This document shows positions 10,622-19,640 of a stretch of DNA of 64,000 nt, one piece after another. The stretch comes from an uncultured Ruminococcus sp. (GTDB taxonomy: Bacteria; Bacillota; Clostridia; Oscillospirales; Ruminococcaceae). The stretch spans positions 1 through 64,000 of the forward strand of contig CAMCRP010000001.1 in assembly GCA_945877315.1 (NCBI GenBank). Reading direction: 5' to 3'. Position 1 is the stretch's first letter. Every line of letters starts with the position of its first letter. The notes beneath the pieces were generated by a model. That model was not told where the DNA came from. It did no database searches and saw nothing but the letters and a program-made list of their open reading frames with translations. A program made the position numbers and the translations under genes.

Positions 10622-12724
10622 ATGGAACTGCTGTTAAACGGTCTTGACTGCGCCCACTGCGCCGAGAAGATACGCTGTGAGGTGGAAAATCTTCCCGAGG
10701 TGGAGCGGGCGGAAATGAACTTTATGGCGAAAAAGCTGACTGTTCAGCCCAAGGGTGAAGTGTCTGAGGAGCTTTTTGAGCGTGTTTGCAAAATCGTTTC
10801 GGAGATAGAGCCCGATGTGTCCGTGACGGAATACGGCAAATATCCCGAAAAAAAGGAAGCCGACGAGGAAGAACCCGACGGAAAAGTGATGATAATCCGC
10901 ATAATCCTGTCGGCGGTGCTGGCGGCTGCGGGTATCATCTTCGAGCATATTGTAGGAAATGAGATTGCTGCCCTTGTTTTGCTTCTTTTGGCGTATCTCA
11001 CGGCGGGATATGACGTGCTTTGGCTGGCGGTCAAAAACCTGTTCAGAGGAAAAATGCTGGACGAGCATTTTCTCATGGCGGTGGCTTCGGCGGGTGCGTT
11101 TGCCATCGGGGAATATGCCGAGGGTGCGGTGGTCATGCTGCTGTATCAGATAGGCGAATATTTCCAGGATTATGCGGTGGAAAAATCCAGAAAGTCAATT
11201 GCGGGGCTTATGGAGCTGCGTCCCGACAGTGCTTCTGTGAAATCTGCCGACGGGAAAATTCAGCGTGTATCTCCCGAAAATGTCAGGGTGGGCGATGTTA
11301 TAGTTGTTGCTCCGGGGGAGCGTGTTCCGCTGGACGGCGTGCTTCTTTCCGCCGACTGCTCCGCCGATACATCTGCGCTGACGGGCGAGAGCGTTCCCCG
11401 TACATTCCGCAGGGGTGAGGAGGTAATGAGCGGCGTTATCAATCAGTCTGCGGTAATGGAGCTGGAGGTTTCCCGTGAATACGGGCAGTCCACCGTTGCG
11501 AGAATACTTGAAATGGTGGAAAATGCAAGCGCAAGAAAGGCTCCCGCAGAAAGCTTTATCACCAAGTTTGCAAGGTTTTACACGCCCTGTGTTGTGGCTG
11601 CGGCGGTGCTGCTGGCGGTAATTCCCATGATAATTGACGGGGGATTTTCCGCTGAACGGCTTTATCCTGCGCTGTCTTTTCTGGTGGTTTCCTGCCCCTG
11701 TGCGCTGGTGATTTCCGTGCCCCTGTCCTATTTCGGCGGTATCGGGGGAGCGTCCAAGAATGGTATTCTCATAAAGGGCGGCAGCGTCATAGATGCGCTG
11801 TGCAAGGCTGACACGGTAGTTTTCGACAAGACGGGAACGCTCACTGAGGGCGTTTTCGAGGTAACGGAAATTGTCCCCGCCGAAAATGCAGACAGGATAC
11901 TCACTCTTTGCGCAAAGGCAGAGCGTTTTTCCACGCACCCCGCTGCATTGTCCGTAAAGCGGAAGGCAGAGGAAAGGTTCGGGGACATACTTTCCGAAGA
12001 TATTTCCTCCGAGGAGCTTTCGGGAATGGGCGTGAAGGCGGATATTGACGGAAAGACTGTCCTTGCGGGAAACAAGCGTCTGATGGACAAATTCGGCGTT
12101 GTCTGCGAAAATCCCGAAAAGGCGGGGACTGTCATTCACCTTTCCGAGGGCGGAAAATATCTTGGCTATATCCTTATTTCCGACAGGATAAAGCCCCGTT
12201 CGGCAGAGGCTGTGAAGCGTTTGAAGCAGTTTAACATGAAAACTGTTATGCTGACGGGCGACCGTGAAGCCGCTGCCCGTGAGATAGGTGAAAAGGCGGG
12301 AATTGACAAGGTTTACAGCGGACTTATGCCCGACCAAAAGGCTTCTATCCTTGAAGAGCTGCAAAAGGACGCAAAGGGCGTTATCTTTGCGGGGGACGGT
12401 ATCAACGACGCTCCCGTGCTTATGGCGGCTGATGCAGGCTTTGCCATGGGCGGTATAGGTTCGGACGCTGCCATTGAAGCCGCAGACGCTGTTATCATGG
12501 ACGACGACCCCATGAAAATAGCCTATGCAATGGACATTTCCGCTAAAACAGGACGAATTGTCAAGCAGAATATCGTTTTTGCACTGGCGGTAAAGCTGGC
12601 GGTGCTTATCCTTGCGGCGGTGAGAATTGCCAATATGTGGGCGGCGGTCTTTGCCGATGTGGGCGTTTCCATGTTGGCGGTGCTGAACGCTATGCGTGCG
12701 GGAAGATACAAGCCTAATCAATAA
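10622..12724 (+). CDS. cadA: Heavy-metal P1B-type ATPase (Cd/Zn exporter)
   Basis: A 700-residue P-type ATPase pumping a soft or divalent metal ion out at the expense of ATP. Domains in order: N-terminal HMA domain with GLDCAHC (residues 7-13), membrane helices, actuator domain with TGES, the membrane metal site SCPCALVIS, phosphorylation motif DKTGTLTEG, the HP dipeptide in STHPAALS, MLTGDRE and the hinge GDGINDAP, then two C-terminal helices. CPC plus one CxxC HMA domain and the CadC-like repressor upstream point to Zn/Cd/Pb rather than copper. It follows the methyltransferase after 11 bases and is the last gene of the operon. The symbol is by context; zntA would be equally fair. Confidence 0.92.
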   Translation: MELLLNGLDCAHCAEKIRCEVENLPEVERAEMNFMAKKLTVQPKGEVSEELFERVCKIVSEIEPDVSVTEYGKYPEKKEADEEEPDGKVMIIRIILSAVLAAAGIIFEHIVGNEIAALVLLLLAYLTAGYDVLWLAVKNLFRGKMLDEHFLMAVASAGAFAIGEYAEGAVVMLLYQIGEYFQDYAVEKSRKSIAGLMELRPDSASVKSADGKIQRVSPENVRVGDVIVVAPGERVPLDGVLLSADCSADTSALTGESVPRTFRRGEEVMSGVINQSAVMELEVSREYGQSTVARILEMVENASARKAPAESFITKFARFYTPCVVAAAVLLAVIPMIIDGGFSAERLYPALSFLVVSCPCALVISVPLSYFGGIGGASKNGILIKGGSVIDALCKADTVVFDKTGTLTEGVFEVTEIVPAENADRILTLCAKAERFSTHPAALSVKRKAEERFGDILSEDISSEELSGMGVKADIDGKTVLAGNKRLMDKFGVVCENPEKAGTVIHLSEGGKYLGYILISDRIKPRSAEAVKRLKQFNMKTVMLTGDREAAAREIGEKAGIDKVYSGLMPDQKASILEELQKDAKGVIFAGDGINDAPVLMAADAGFAMGGIGSDAAIEAADAVIMDDDPMKIAYAMDISAKTGRIVKQNIVFALAVKLAVLILAAVRIANMWAAVFADVGVSMLAVLNAMRAGRYKPNQ

Positions 12725-12728
12725 AATA

Positions 12729-12759
12729 CGGCGCACCTTGCGATTTGCAGGGTGCGCCG
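12729..12759. terminator. Terminator hairpin after cadA and the acidic protein gene
   Basis: CGGCGCACC (12729-12737) pairs with GGTGCGCCG (12751-12759). The T-rich tail (TATTTTATT) is on the minus-strand side, so it best serves the minus-strand gene ending at 12782. Confidence 0.7.
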
Positions 12760-12781
12760 AAGTCGTTATAAAGAAAATTGC

Positions 12782-13084
12782 TTAGAAATCGCCTTTTTCG
12801 GGCTTAGGAACCTCGTTTGCTGTGTCAACGTCCTCAACCTCGTCGTCAATGGCGTCAAGCTCCTTTTCAACGTCTGCATCTTCCTCGGCGGCTTTTTCGC
12901 CACATTCCTCGCAGCCGCAGCTGCATTCTTCGTCGTCATCGTCGAAATAGATCTCGTCGTCATCGTCAAAATCGTAGTCGAACTGCTCAAGCTCTTCCTG
13001 CTTCTTCATTGCGAACATTGCAACAGCAGCACCCGCAGCGGCGGAAACCAGCGCCAGAACTGCCAGACCAAATCCGTTCTTCAT
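12782..13084 (-). CDS. Small single-pass membrane protein with acidic, Cys-rich tail
   Basis: The 100-residue protein has an N-terminal hydrophobic helix (about 5-24, with AAAGAAVAMFAM) followed by a very acidic region (DYDFDDDDEIYFDDDDEE) and a Cys cluster CSCGCEEC, then more Glu/Asp. A good site GGAGAATG precedes the ATG. No family is recognised. The cluster could bind metal, and acidic runs could bind cations, but the neighbouring metal operon is convergent, so co-regulation is not implied. It might equally be a cell-division or envelope adaptor. Confidence 0.65.
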   Translation of the reverse strand: MKNGFGLAVLALVSAAAGAAVAMFAMKKQEELEQFDYDFDDDDEIYFDDDDEECSCGCEECGEKAAEEDADVEKELDAIDDEVEDVDTANEVPKPEKGDF

Positions 13085-13215
13085 TTACATCATTCTCCTT
13101 TGTGTTGATTTGTTTTTTTCAACGTTAGTTCGTTGCTTTAGGTATAGTATAACACATATTTTTCAAAAATACAATGCTTTGCCGAAAATTTAAACTGAAA
13201 ATTGTGTGAAAATCG

Positions 13216-13249
13216 CCCGTTTCCAAAGGGATATGCCTTTGAAAACGGG
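13216..13249 (-). terminator. Probable terminator of the glycogen operon
   Basis: A 14-bp stem with one mismatch (CCCGTTTCCAAAGG with CCTTTGAAAACGGG) follows glgA on the minus strand; the tail CGATTTTCAC is only moderately T-rich. Confidence 0.6.
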
Positions 13250-13275
13250 TGATAAATTCTCTGAAATTTGCAGAC

Positions 13276-14694
13276 TTATTCGCCGCAAAGCTCTCTGTAA
13301 AGTCCCATGTAGAGCTCGGCGGAGGTTGCCCAGCTGAAATCGCACTTCATAGCGTGGGTAACAAGCTTGCTCCAAGCGTCCCTGCTCCAGTAGTAGTCCT
13401 TTGCACGGCGGCAAGCGTCCAGCATATCGTGGGCGTTGTAGGTCTTGAAGGTAAAGCCGTTTCCGCCCTCGGAGCCTGCGTCCTTGATACTATCCCTCAG
13501 ACCGCCTGTTTCACGAACGATAGGCAGTGTGCCGTATCTCAGGGAGATCATCTGCGCAAGTCCGCAAGGTTCGCTCTGAGAAGGCATCAGGAACATATCA
13601 ACAGCGGAGTAGATACGTCTTGCAAGCTCGGAGTTGAAGCCGATATAAGCGTAAACCTTATCGGGGTGACGCCAAGCCATTTCACGGAAGAAATCCTCGT
13701 AGATCTTCTCGCCCGAACCAAGAATTACGAACTTATATCCGAGATTGAGAATGTCCTCGAAAACATACTTGATAAGGTCGATACCCTTATGAGAAACAAA
13801 TCTCGTAACGATACCGATAACAGGCTCGTCGCCCTCCTGCAGATTGCACTCGGCAAGCAGTGCCTTCTTGCACTCTGCCTTGCCCTTGTGGTTCTTTGCA
13901 GAGAAGTTCTTTGCAATGATGGGGTCCTTCTCGGGGTTGTACAGGTCAACGTCAATACCGTTCAGGAATCCGCAGAGCTTATACTGCTTGTTTGCAAGTG
14001 CTCTGTCCAGACCGTGAGAATACCACGGGTCGAGGATCTCCCACGCATAGCTGGGGGAAACGGTGGTGATCTTGTCCGCAGTTTCGATTGCGCCCTTCAT
14101 AAGGTTGATGCAGCCATCGTAAACAAGTATCTTGGAATGGTACATAGGAATGCCGATTACCTCGTTGAGTACCTCCATACCGTATTTTCCCTGATACTGA
14201 ATGTTGTGGATAGTGAAAACGGTCTTGATGTTATCGTAACCGTACTGGTGGCGATAGAATACCTCGTAATAAACGGGAACAAGAGCTGTCTGCCAGTCGT
14301 TGCAGTTGATGACCTGGGGCTTGAAGTCGATATGTCTGAGCATTTCAAGGATAGCTCTGGAGAAGAATACAAATCTCTCGCAGTCGTCATAGAAGCCGTA
14401 AAGACCATCTCTGCCGAAGTAATACTCGTTATCCAGCAGATAGTAGGTAACGCCGTTAGCCTCGCCCTTGAAGATACCGCAGTACTGCTTTCTCCAGCTT
14501 ACGTCAACGGTGAAGTTGGTAACAAAGGTGAGCTTTTCTCTCAGCTCTGGCTTGATGCTCTTGTAAAGGGGCATAACAACTCGGCAGTCATGACCCGCCT
14601 TGCAAACAGCTGCGGGAAGTGAACCTGCTACATCGGCAAGTCCGCCCGAAGCGGCAAAGGGGAGTGCCTCACTTGATGCGTAAAGAATGTTCAT
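13276..14694 (-). CDS. glgA: Glycogen synthase (ADP-glucose dependent, GT5)
   Basis: A 472-residue GT-B enzyme that transfers glucose from ADP-glucose to the non-reducing end of alpha-1,4-glucan. The start SSEALPFAASGGLADVAGSLP is the GT5 nucleotide-binding loop, and the C-terminal half has PSQSEPCGLAQMISLRYGTLPIV with the conserved Glu and the downstream RETGGL. Length matches bacterial GlgA (about 480). It is the last gene of glgB-glgC-glgD-glgA, 96 bases after glgD; that gap holds a GC-rich hairpin region (about 14722-14772). Confidence 0.96.
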   Translation of the reverse strand: MNILYASSEALPFAASGGLADVAGSLPAAVCKAGHDCRVVMPLYKSIKPELREKLTFVTNFTVDVSWRKQYCGIFKGEANGVTYYLLDNEYYFGRDGLYGFYDDCERFVFFSRAILEMLRHIDFKPQVINCNDWQTALVPVYYEVFYRHQYGYDNIKTVFTIHNIQYQGKYGMEVLNEVIGIPMYHSKILVYDGCINLMKGAIETADKITTVSPSYAWEILDPWYSHGLDRALANKQYKLCGFLNGIDVDLYNPEKDPIIAKNFSAKNHKGKAECKKALLAECNLQEGDEPVIGIVTRFVSHKGIDLIKYVFEDILNLGYKFVILGSGEKIYEDFFREMAWRHPDKVYAYIGFNSELARRIYSAVDMFLMPSQSEPCGLAQMISLRYGTLPIVRETGGLRDSIKDAGSEGGNGFTFKTYNAHDMLDACRRAKDYYWSRDAWSKLVTHAMKCDFSWATSAELYMGLYRELCGE

Positions 14695-14790
14695 ATATGA
14701 TCATTTCCTTTCGATGATTCTTGCCGTCCTATGCCGCAGAAAATGGGCGTTTCCTGCGGCGGACGGAAGTTTGTATCCCGAAAAATGAGA

Positions 14791-15915
14791 TTAGATTATT
14801 GCACCTTTTCCGATATACAGGGGATAATTCTGGGAGCCTGTCAGCATGCGGTGGCTTGCGATCTCAACCTTCTTGTCGGTGATAACGTAGCTGATGTCGC
14901 ATTTCTGACCGATAACGCCCTCCTGCATAATGATGGAGTTCTTGACCTCTGCGCCCTTTTCCACCTTAACGCCTCTGAACAGGATGCAGTTTTCAACCTT
15001 ACCCTCAATGATACAGCCGTCAGCGATAAGGGAGTTCTTAACAGAAGCACCGATACCGAATTTTGCGGGAGCATTATCTCTTACCTTAGTGTAGATAGGA
15101 GTTTCGCTCTTGAAGAGCTTAGCTCTGTTGTCGGTGTTCAAAAGCTCCATATTTGCCTTGTAGTAGCTGTTCATGGAGTCGATCTTGGAGAAGTAACCCT
15201 CGTGGCGGTAGCCCATGATCTTATACTCGTGGCTTCTTGCCTGGAGAATTTCCTTTTCAAAGCTGTACATACTTCTTGAAGCAGCTTCAAGCACGATATT
15301 CTTGAGGAATTCCTTGGAAAGTACGAAGATATTCAGGCTGAGATTGCATGCACCGCTCATCTGAGGATTGATGAGAACGTCAACAACACGTCCGTCATCG
15401 TTTACGCCCAGGATAGTGGACTTCTGAGTCTGCTCGAGAGAGAGCACGTCCTTTGCGTAAACAACGGTAATGTCAGCCATTGTTTCAATGTGACGGTCGA
15501 TAACATCGGAGAGATCCATATTCGCAACAACGTCACAGTCGGACAGAATTACATAGTCCGCATCGGAGGTCTTGATGAAATCCCAAACGCCGTAGAGAGC
15601 TTCAAGGCGTCCTCTGTACATACCACTGGCAACGTGGGAGAAGGGAGGGAGCAGGTGCAGACCGCCATTCTTGCGGGCAAGGTCCCACTCACGTCCCGAG
15701 CCCAGATGGTCAAGCAGGGACTGATAGTTTGAACGGGTGATAACGCCGACCTCGGCAACACCGCTGTTTACCATATTAGAAAGAGGGAAGTCGATAAGAC
15801 GGTATCTGCCGCCGAAAAGTACCGAACCCATAGTTCTCTGCTTTGTGAGGTCAAATACTGTTTCGTCGTGCATATTTGCAAAGATAAGGCCTAAGATCTT
15901 GTGTTTAGCGCTCAT
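14791..15915 (-). CDS. glgD: Glucose-1-phosphate adenylyltransferase regulatory subunit
   Basis: The 374-residue protein is homologous to GlgC but shows the altered N-terminus typical of GlgD: IFANMHDETVFDLTKQRTMGSVLFGGRYRLIDFPLSNMVNSG, lacking the GGxGxRL nucleotide loop of GlgC. A left-handed beta-helix follows (GCIIEGKVENCILFRGVKVEKGAEV). In Firmicutes GlgD joins GlgC in a hetero-tetramer, where it raises activity. It lies 15 bases after glgC and is surely co-transcribed. Confidence 0.95.
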   Translation of the reverse strand: MSAKHKILGLIFANMHDETVFDLTKQRTMGSVLFGGRYRLIDFPLSNMVNSGVAEVGVITRSNYQSLLDHLGSGREWDLARKNGGLHLLPPFSHVASGMYRGRLEALYGVWDFIKTSDADYVILSDCDVVANMDLSDVIDRHIETMADITVVYAKDVLSLEQTQKSTILGVNDDGRVVDVLINPQMSGACNLSLNIFVLSKEFLKNIVLEAASRSMYSFEKEILQARSHEYKIMGYRHEGYFSKIDSMNSYYKANMELLNTDNRAKLFKSETPIYTKVRDNAPAKFGIGASVKNSLIADGCIIEGKVENCILFRGVKVEKGAEVKNSIIMQEGVIGQKCDISYVITDKKVEIASHRMLTGSQNYPLYIGKGAII

Positions 15916-15930
15916 TGTTTTGTTCCTCCC

Positions 15931-17133
15931 TTATATATTTTCCGAAATGATCTGCTTAGGAAGAACCTTGGCGTTCTCCGAAACGTTGACGTTGTGTCCG
16001 ACTACGGCAATGCCCCATTCGTCCCTGTTCTCAACAGATTCGGGTCTTGCTCCTACCTGAGCATTTGCTTCTACTACTGTGTTTTCGCCGATAATAGCGT
16101 ACTCTACAACTGCGCCTGCCTTGATAACGGAGCCGGGCATGATGATAGAGTCGGTAACTGTTGCGCCCTTTTCGATCTTAACGCCTGCGGAGATTACGGA
16201 GAAGTCAACCTTTCCTTCGATCTCGCAGCCCTCTGCGATCATGGAGTTCTCAACAACAGCCTCAGAGCCGATGTACTGAGGAGGCATAATGGGGTTTCTG
16301 GAATACATCTTCCACTCGGGATCGTACAGGTCAATGGGAATGTTGGGGTTCAGAAGATCCATATTTGCCTCCCAAAGGCTGTCCAGAGTTCCAACGTCCA
16401 TCCAGTAGCCGTCGAAGTGGTAAGCAACCATCTTTTCGCCGTTTGCCTTCATATCGGGGATAATGTTCTTACCGAAGTCCTTAGAAGCGGACTCGTCGTT
16501 TTCGTTGTCGATAAGGTACTGTCTGAGCTTCTTCCATGTAAATATGTAGATACCCATTGAAGCCAGAGTGGAGCGGGGGTGCTTAGGCTTTTCCTCGAAG
16601 TCGATGATATTATCGTCCTCGTCGGTGATCATAATGCCGAAGCGTGAAGCCTCCTCCATGGAAACCTCCAGAACAGCGATGGTTGCATCTGCGTTCTTCT
16701 TCTTGTGATATTCCAGCATATCGTTGTAATCCATTTTGTAGATATGGTCACCCGAAAGGATAACAACATATTCGGGATTGTATCTGTCAACGAAGCTGAT
16801 GTTCTGATAGATAGCGTTTGCGGTACCCTTATACCACTGAGCGCCCAGAGCGGTCTGGAAGGGAGGCAGGCTGTGAACGCCGCCGTGAAGCTTGTCCAGA
16901 TCCCACGGCTGACCGTTTCCGATATAGTCGTGAAGTACGAGAGGCTGATACTGTGTCAGAACACCGACGGTATCAATACCCGAGTTAATGCAGTTTGAGA
17001 GAGGGAAGTCGATGATTCTGTACTTTCCTCCGAAGGGTACGGCAGGCTTTGCCATATCCTGAGTGAGCGCATACAGACGGCTGCCCTGACCGCCTGCAAG
17101 GAGCATTGCCACACATTCTTTCTTGATATACAT
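15931..17133 (-). CDS. glgC: Glucose-1-phosphate adenylyltransferase catalytic subunit
   Basis: The 400-residue enzyme makes ADP-glucose from glucose-1-phosphate and ATP, the committed step of glycogen synthesis. The catalytic loop [14 protein letters not shown], the [18 protein letters not shown] motif, [10 protein letters not shown] and the sugar-phosphate motif FEEKPKHP are intact, and a beta-helix C-terminus follows. The ribosome site GGAGGAAAAAT lies just before ATG 17133. It is preceded after 88 bases by glgB and followed by glgD. Confidence 0.96.
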   Translation of the reverse strand: MYIKKECVAMLLAGGQGSRLYALTQDMAKPAVPFGGKYRIIDFPLSNCINSGIDTVGVLTQYQPLVLHDYIGNGQPWDLDKLHGGVHSLPPFQTALGAQWYKGTANAIYQNISFVDRYNPEYVVILSGDHIYKMDYNDMLEYHKKKNADATIAVLEVSMEEASRFGIMITDEDDNIIDFEEKPKHPRSTLASMGIYIFTWKKLRQYLIDNENDESASKDFGKNIIPDMKANGEKMVAYHFDGYWMDVGTLDSLWEANMDLLNPNIPIDLYDPEWKMYSRNPIMPPQYIGSEAVVENSMIAEGCEIEGKVDFSVISAGVKIEKGATVTDSIIMPGSVIKAGAVVEYAIIGENTVVEANAQVGARPESVENRDEWGIAVVGHNVNVSENAKVLPKQIISENI

Positions 17134-17221
17134 AGATTTTTCCTCCAGTCGATTTTCGGGATTACAGGTAAACTGTCACCGTTTTTATGTCGTTTGGTAT
17201 AATAACGGATATTATCCGATA

Positions 17222-19333
17222 TTAGCTTTCCGATTTAGGCTTTCTGCCACGCTTCTTGGGAGCCTGACCCTCTGCGGGAGCAGCTTCCTTCTTAGCCTTT
17301 GAAGCGGTTTTCTTAGGAGAGGTTTCAGCCTTGGCAGTCTTGCTTGCTCTCTTCTTGGGAGCCTTTTCGGTCTTTTCAACTGCTGTTGTTTCGACCTCTG
17401 CCTTTGCCTTTGTTGTGCGGGGCTTTCTCTTCTTAACGGGAGTATGCTTGAAGTAAAGCACCGACATAGGCGGGATATTTATGGAGATGGACTGCTCATA
17501 GCCGTGCATGGAGTAATCGTTGGTCAGCACCTTGCCGTTTTTGGTTTTGCCGCTGCCGCCGAACTCTGCTGCATCGGTATTGAACACCTCCGTATATGCG
17601 CCCTCGTAGGGAACACCGATGCGGTAGCCCGTTCTCTTGACGGGAACGAAGTTGCAGACTACAACTATTTCATTTCCGTCATTGTCTATACGTCTGAAAG
17701 CGATAATGCTCTGTGTATAGTCATCGTTGGATATCCATGAGAAGCCGTGCCACGAATAGTCGTCCTGCCAGAAGGGAGCGTTCTCCAGATAGAACCTGTT
17801 AAGCGATCTTACGCAGTTCTGAACGCTTCTGTGAGTTTCATACTGCAAAAGCATCCAGTCAAGCTCGGTCTTGAAATCCCACTCCTTGATCTGAGCAAAT
17901 TCCTGACCCATAAACATAAGCTTCTTGCCCGGGTGAGCGGTCATAAACGCATAGAACGCCTTGAGAGAAGCAAACTTCTTTTCCAGAGTATCGCCGCCCA
18001 TTTTGCCCACCATGGACGCTTTTCCGTGAACGACCTCGTCATGTGAAAGGGGCAGAATGAAATTCTCGCTGAATGCGTAGTAGAAGGAGAATGTCAGGCA
18101 GCCGTGATGGTCCGCTCTGTAAATAGGATCCATGCTCATATAATGGATCATATCGTTCATCCAGCCCATATTCCACTTGAAGTTAAAGCCAAGACCGTTG
18201 TTGTGTGCGGGCTTGGTAACGTTTTCCCAAGCGGTGGATTCCTCTGCGATCATCAGTGCGTTGGGATACTTGCCGAATACTGCGGTGTTCAGCTTCTGCA
18301 GGAACTCCACAGCCTCGTAGTTGCGGTTTCCGCCGTCCTTGTTGGGACGCCAGTTTCCGGGTGTTCTGTCGTAGTCAAGATAGAGCATTGAAGCAACAGC
18401 GTCAACTCTCAGACCGTCTATATGATACTTATCCATCCAGAAGAGTGCGTTGGAAATAAGGAAGGAGCGGACTTCGTTCTTGCCGAAATCAAACACTCTT
18501 GTACCCCAGGAAGCGTGCTCCTTTTTGAGGGGGTCGGAGTATTCATAGCAGCAGTCGCCGTCGAACTCAAACAGTCCCGCAGCGTCCTTGGGGAAGTGAG
18601 CGGGTACCCAGTCAAGGATAACGCCTATTCCTGCCTGATGGAACATATCCACCATCTGCATAAATTCCTCGGGAGTGCCGTAACGTGATGTAACTGCGTA
18701 ATATCCGATTATCTGATATCCCCAGGAGCCGTCATAGGGATATTCCGCGAGGGGCATAAGCTCGATGTGAGTATATCCCATATCCTTTAAATAGGGGATA
18801 ATTGACTCTGCAAACTGAATATAGTTATACAGATATCCGCCTGCGTGCTGCTTCCAGGAACCCAGATGCACCTCGTAAATATTCATGGGGCTTTGGTAAA
18901 CGTTCTTCTTTTCCTTCTCGTCCTGCCACTTCTTGTCACCCCATTTGTAGCCGTCTATCTCATACACCTTAGAAGCAGTGTTGGGACGTGTTTCCATGTG
19001 AGTTCCGTAGGGGTCAGCCTTCAGAACAACATTGCAGTGACGTGTTTCGATGCTGTATTTATATGTGAAATACCTGTCCGCACCGGGGATAAATGTTTCC
19101 CATACTCCGCTTTCGCCCAGCAGATCCATGGGGTTTCTGTCCCTGTTCCAGTCGTTGAAATCTCCGACGAGGGACACAGAAAGTGCCTTAGGTGCCCAAA
19201 CTCGGAAATATACGCCCTTCTCTCCGTCCTTTTCGCTGCTGTGAGCACCGAAGAAGTTGTAAGCTTCGGTGTTGTTTCCCTCATGAAAAAGGAAAACGGG
19301 GACTTCGTAATTCTCGGGTAATTCTCTCTTCAT
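17222..19333 (-). CDS. glgB: 1,4-alpha-glucan branching enzyme with Lys/Ala-rich C-terminal tail
   Basis: A GH13 enzyme that introduces alpha-1,6 branches. A CBM48 domain (about 22-115) with FRVWAPKALSVSLVGDFNDWN precedes the barrel with nucleophile Asp in GLRVDAVASMLYLDY, acid/base Glu in MIAEESTAW and PLSHDEVVHGK; a beta domain ends near residue 630. The last 70 residues are a low-complexity basic tail made of KKRA, KTAKAE, PKK repeats and ending KKRGRKPKSES, which contains an AT-hook-like GRKP core. Typical GlgB is 630-730 residues without such a tail. First gene of the glycogen operon, with a strong promoter at 19451-19479 and GGAGGATAG before the ATG. A second, shorter paralogue lies at 59498-61315. 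Confidence 0.95.
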   Translation of the reverse strand: MKRELPENYEVPVFLFHEGNNTEAYNFFGAHSSEKDGEKGVYFRVWAPKALSVSLVGDFNDWNRDRNPMDLLGESGVWETFIPGADRYFTYKYSIETRHCNVVLKADPYGTHMETRPNTASKVYEIDGYKWGDKKWQDEKEKKNVYQSPMNIYEVHLGSWKQHAGGYLYNYIQFAESIIPYLKDMGYTHIELMPLAEYPYDGSWGYQIIGYYAVTSRYGTPEEFMQMVDMFHQAGIGVILDWVPAHFPKDAAGLFEFDGDCCYEYSDPLKKEHASWGTRVFDFGKNEVRSFLISNALFWMDKYHIDGLRVDAVASMLYLDYDRTPGNWRPNKDGGNRNYEAVEFLQKLNTAVFGKYPNALMIAEESTAWENVTKPAHNNGLGFNFKWNMGWMNDMIHYMSMDPIYRADHHGCLTFSFYYAFSENFILPLSHDEVVHGKASMVGKMGGDTLEKKFASLKAFYAFMTAHPGKKLMFMGQEFAQIKEWDFKTELDWMLLQYETHRSVQNCVRSLNRFYLENAPFWQDDYSWHGFSWISNDDYTQSIIAFRRIDNDGNEIVVVCNFVPVKRTGYRIGVPYEGAYTEVFNTDAAEFGGSGKTKNGKVLTNDYSMHGYEQSISINIPPMSVLYFKHTPVKKRKPRTTKAKAEVETTAVEKTEKAPKKRASKTAKAETSPKKTASKAKKEAAPAEGQAPKKRGRKPKSES

Positions 19334-19450
19334 AATTCTCTATCCTCCGTGCCGCCTGCAGAGCGTCGGACGGTGTTTTTACGGTAATTTTTACGGCAAA
19401 AACGATTTGTTCGGGCGCAATTGGGCGGTCATAATTTATGGCTTATATAT

Positions 19451-19479
19451 ATTTTAACAGATTATGTATTCAAATGCAA
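19451..19479 (-). promoter_or_regulatory. SigA-type promoter of the glgBCDA operon
   Basis: TTGCAT (19474-19479) and TAAAAT (19451-19456) on the minus strand are 17 bp apart. The leader to the glgB ATG is about 110 bases and holds a repeated CCGTAAAAA; no clear riboswitch was seen. The rest of 19480-19640 is AT-rich with no recognised element. Confidence 0.7.
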
Positions 19480-19640
19480 TACCTTTAGTAATAATTCTAT
19501 AAATATGACGTAAAGGCAAAATTATTTTTGGTTAAAATGACGATTAAATTTTGGCAGGAAACTCGAAAAACTGTCGGAATTATAAATATTTAGTCGACGA
19601 TATCGGAAAATATATGATATTGTGGATAAATCTGTAAATT

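Noticed and set aside
10634..12736. Long minus-strand frames opposite the P-type ATPase
   Set aside because: Shadow frames of a gene with many intact catalytic motifs; no recognisable domain.
13249..14622. 457-residue plus-strand frame opposite glgA
   Set aside because: Antisense shadow of glgA, which has all GT5 motifs; no ribosome site.
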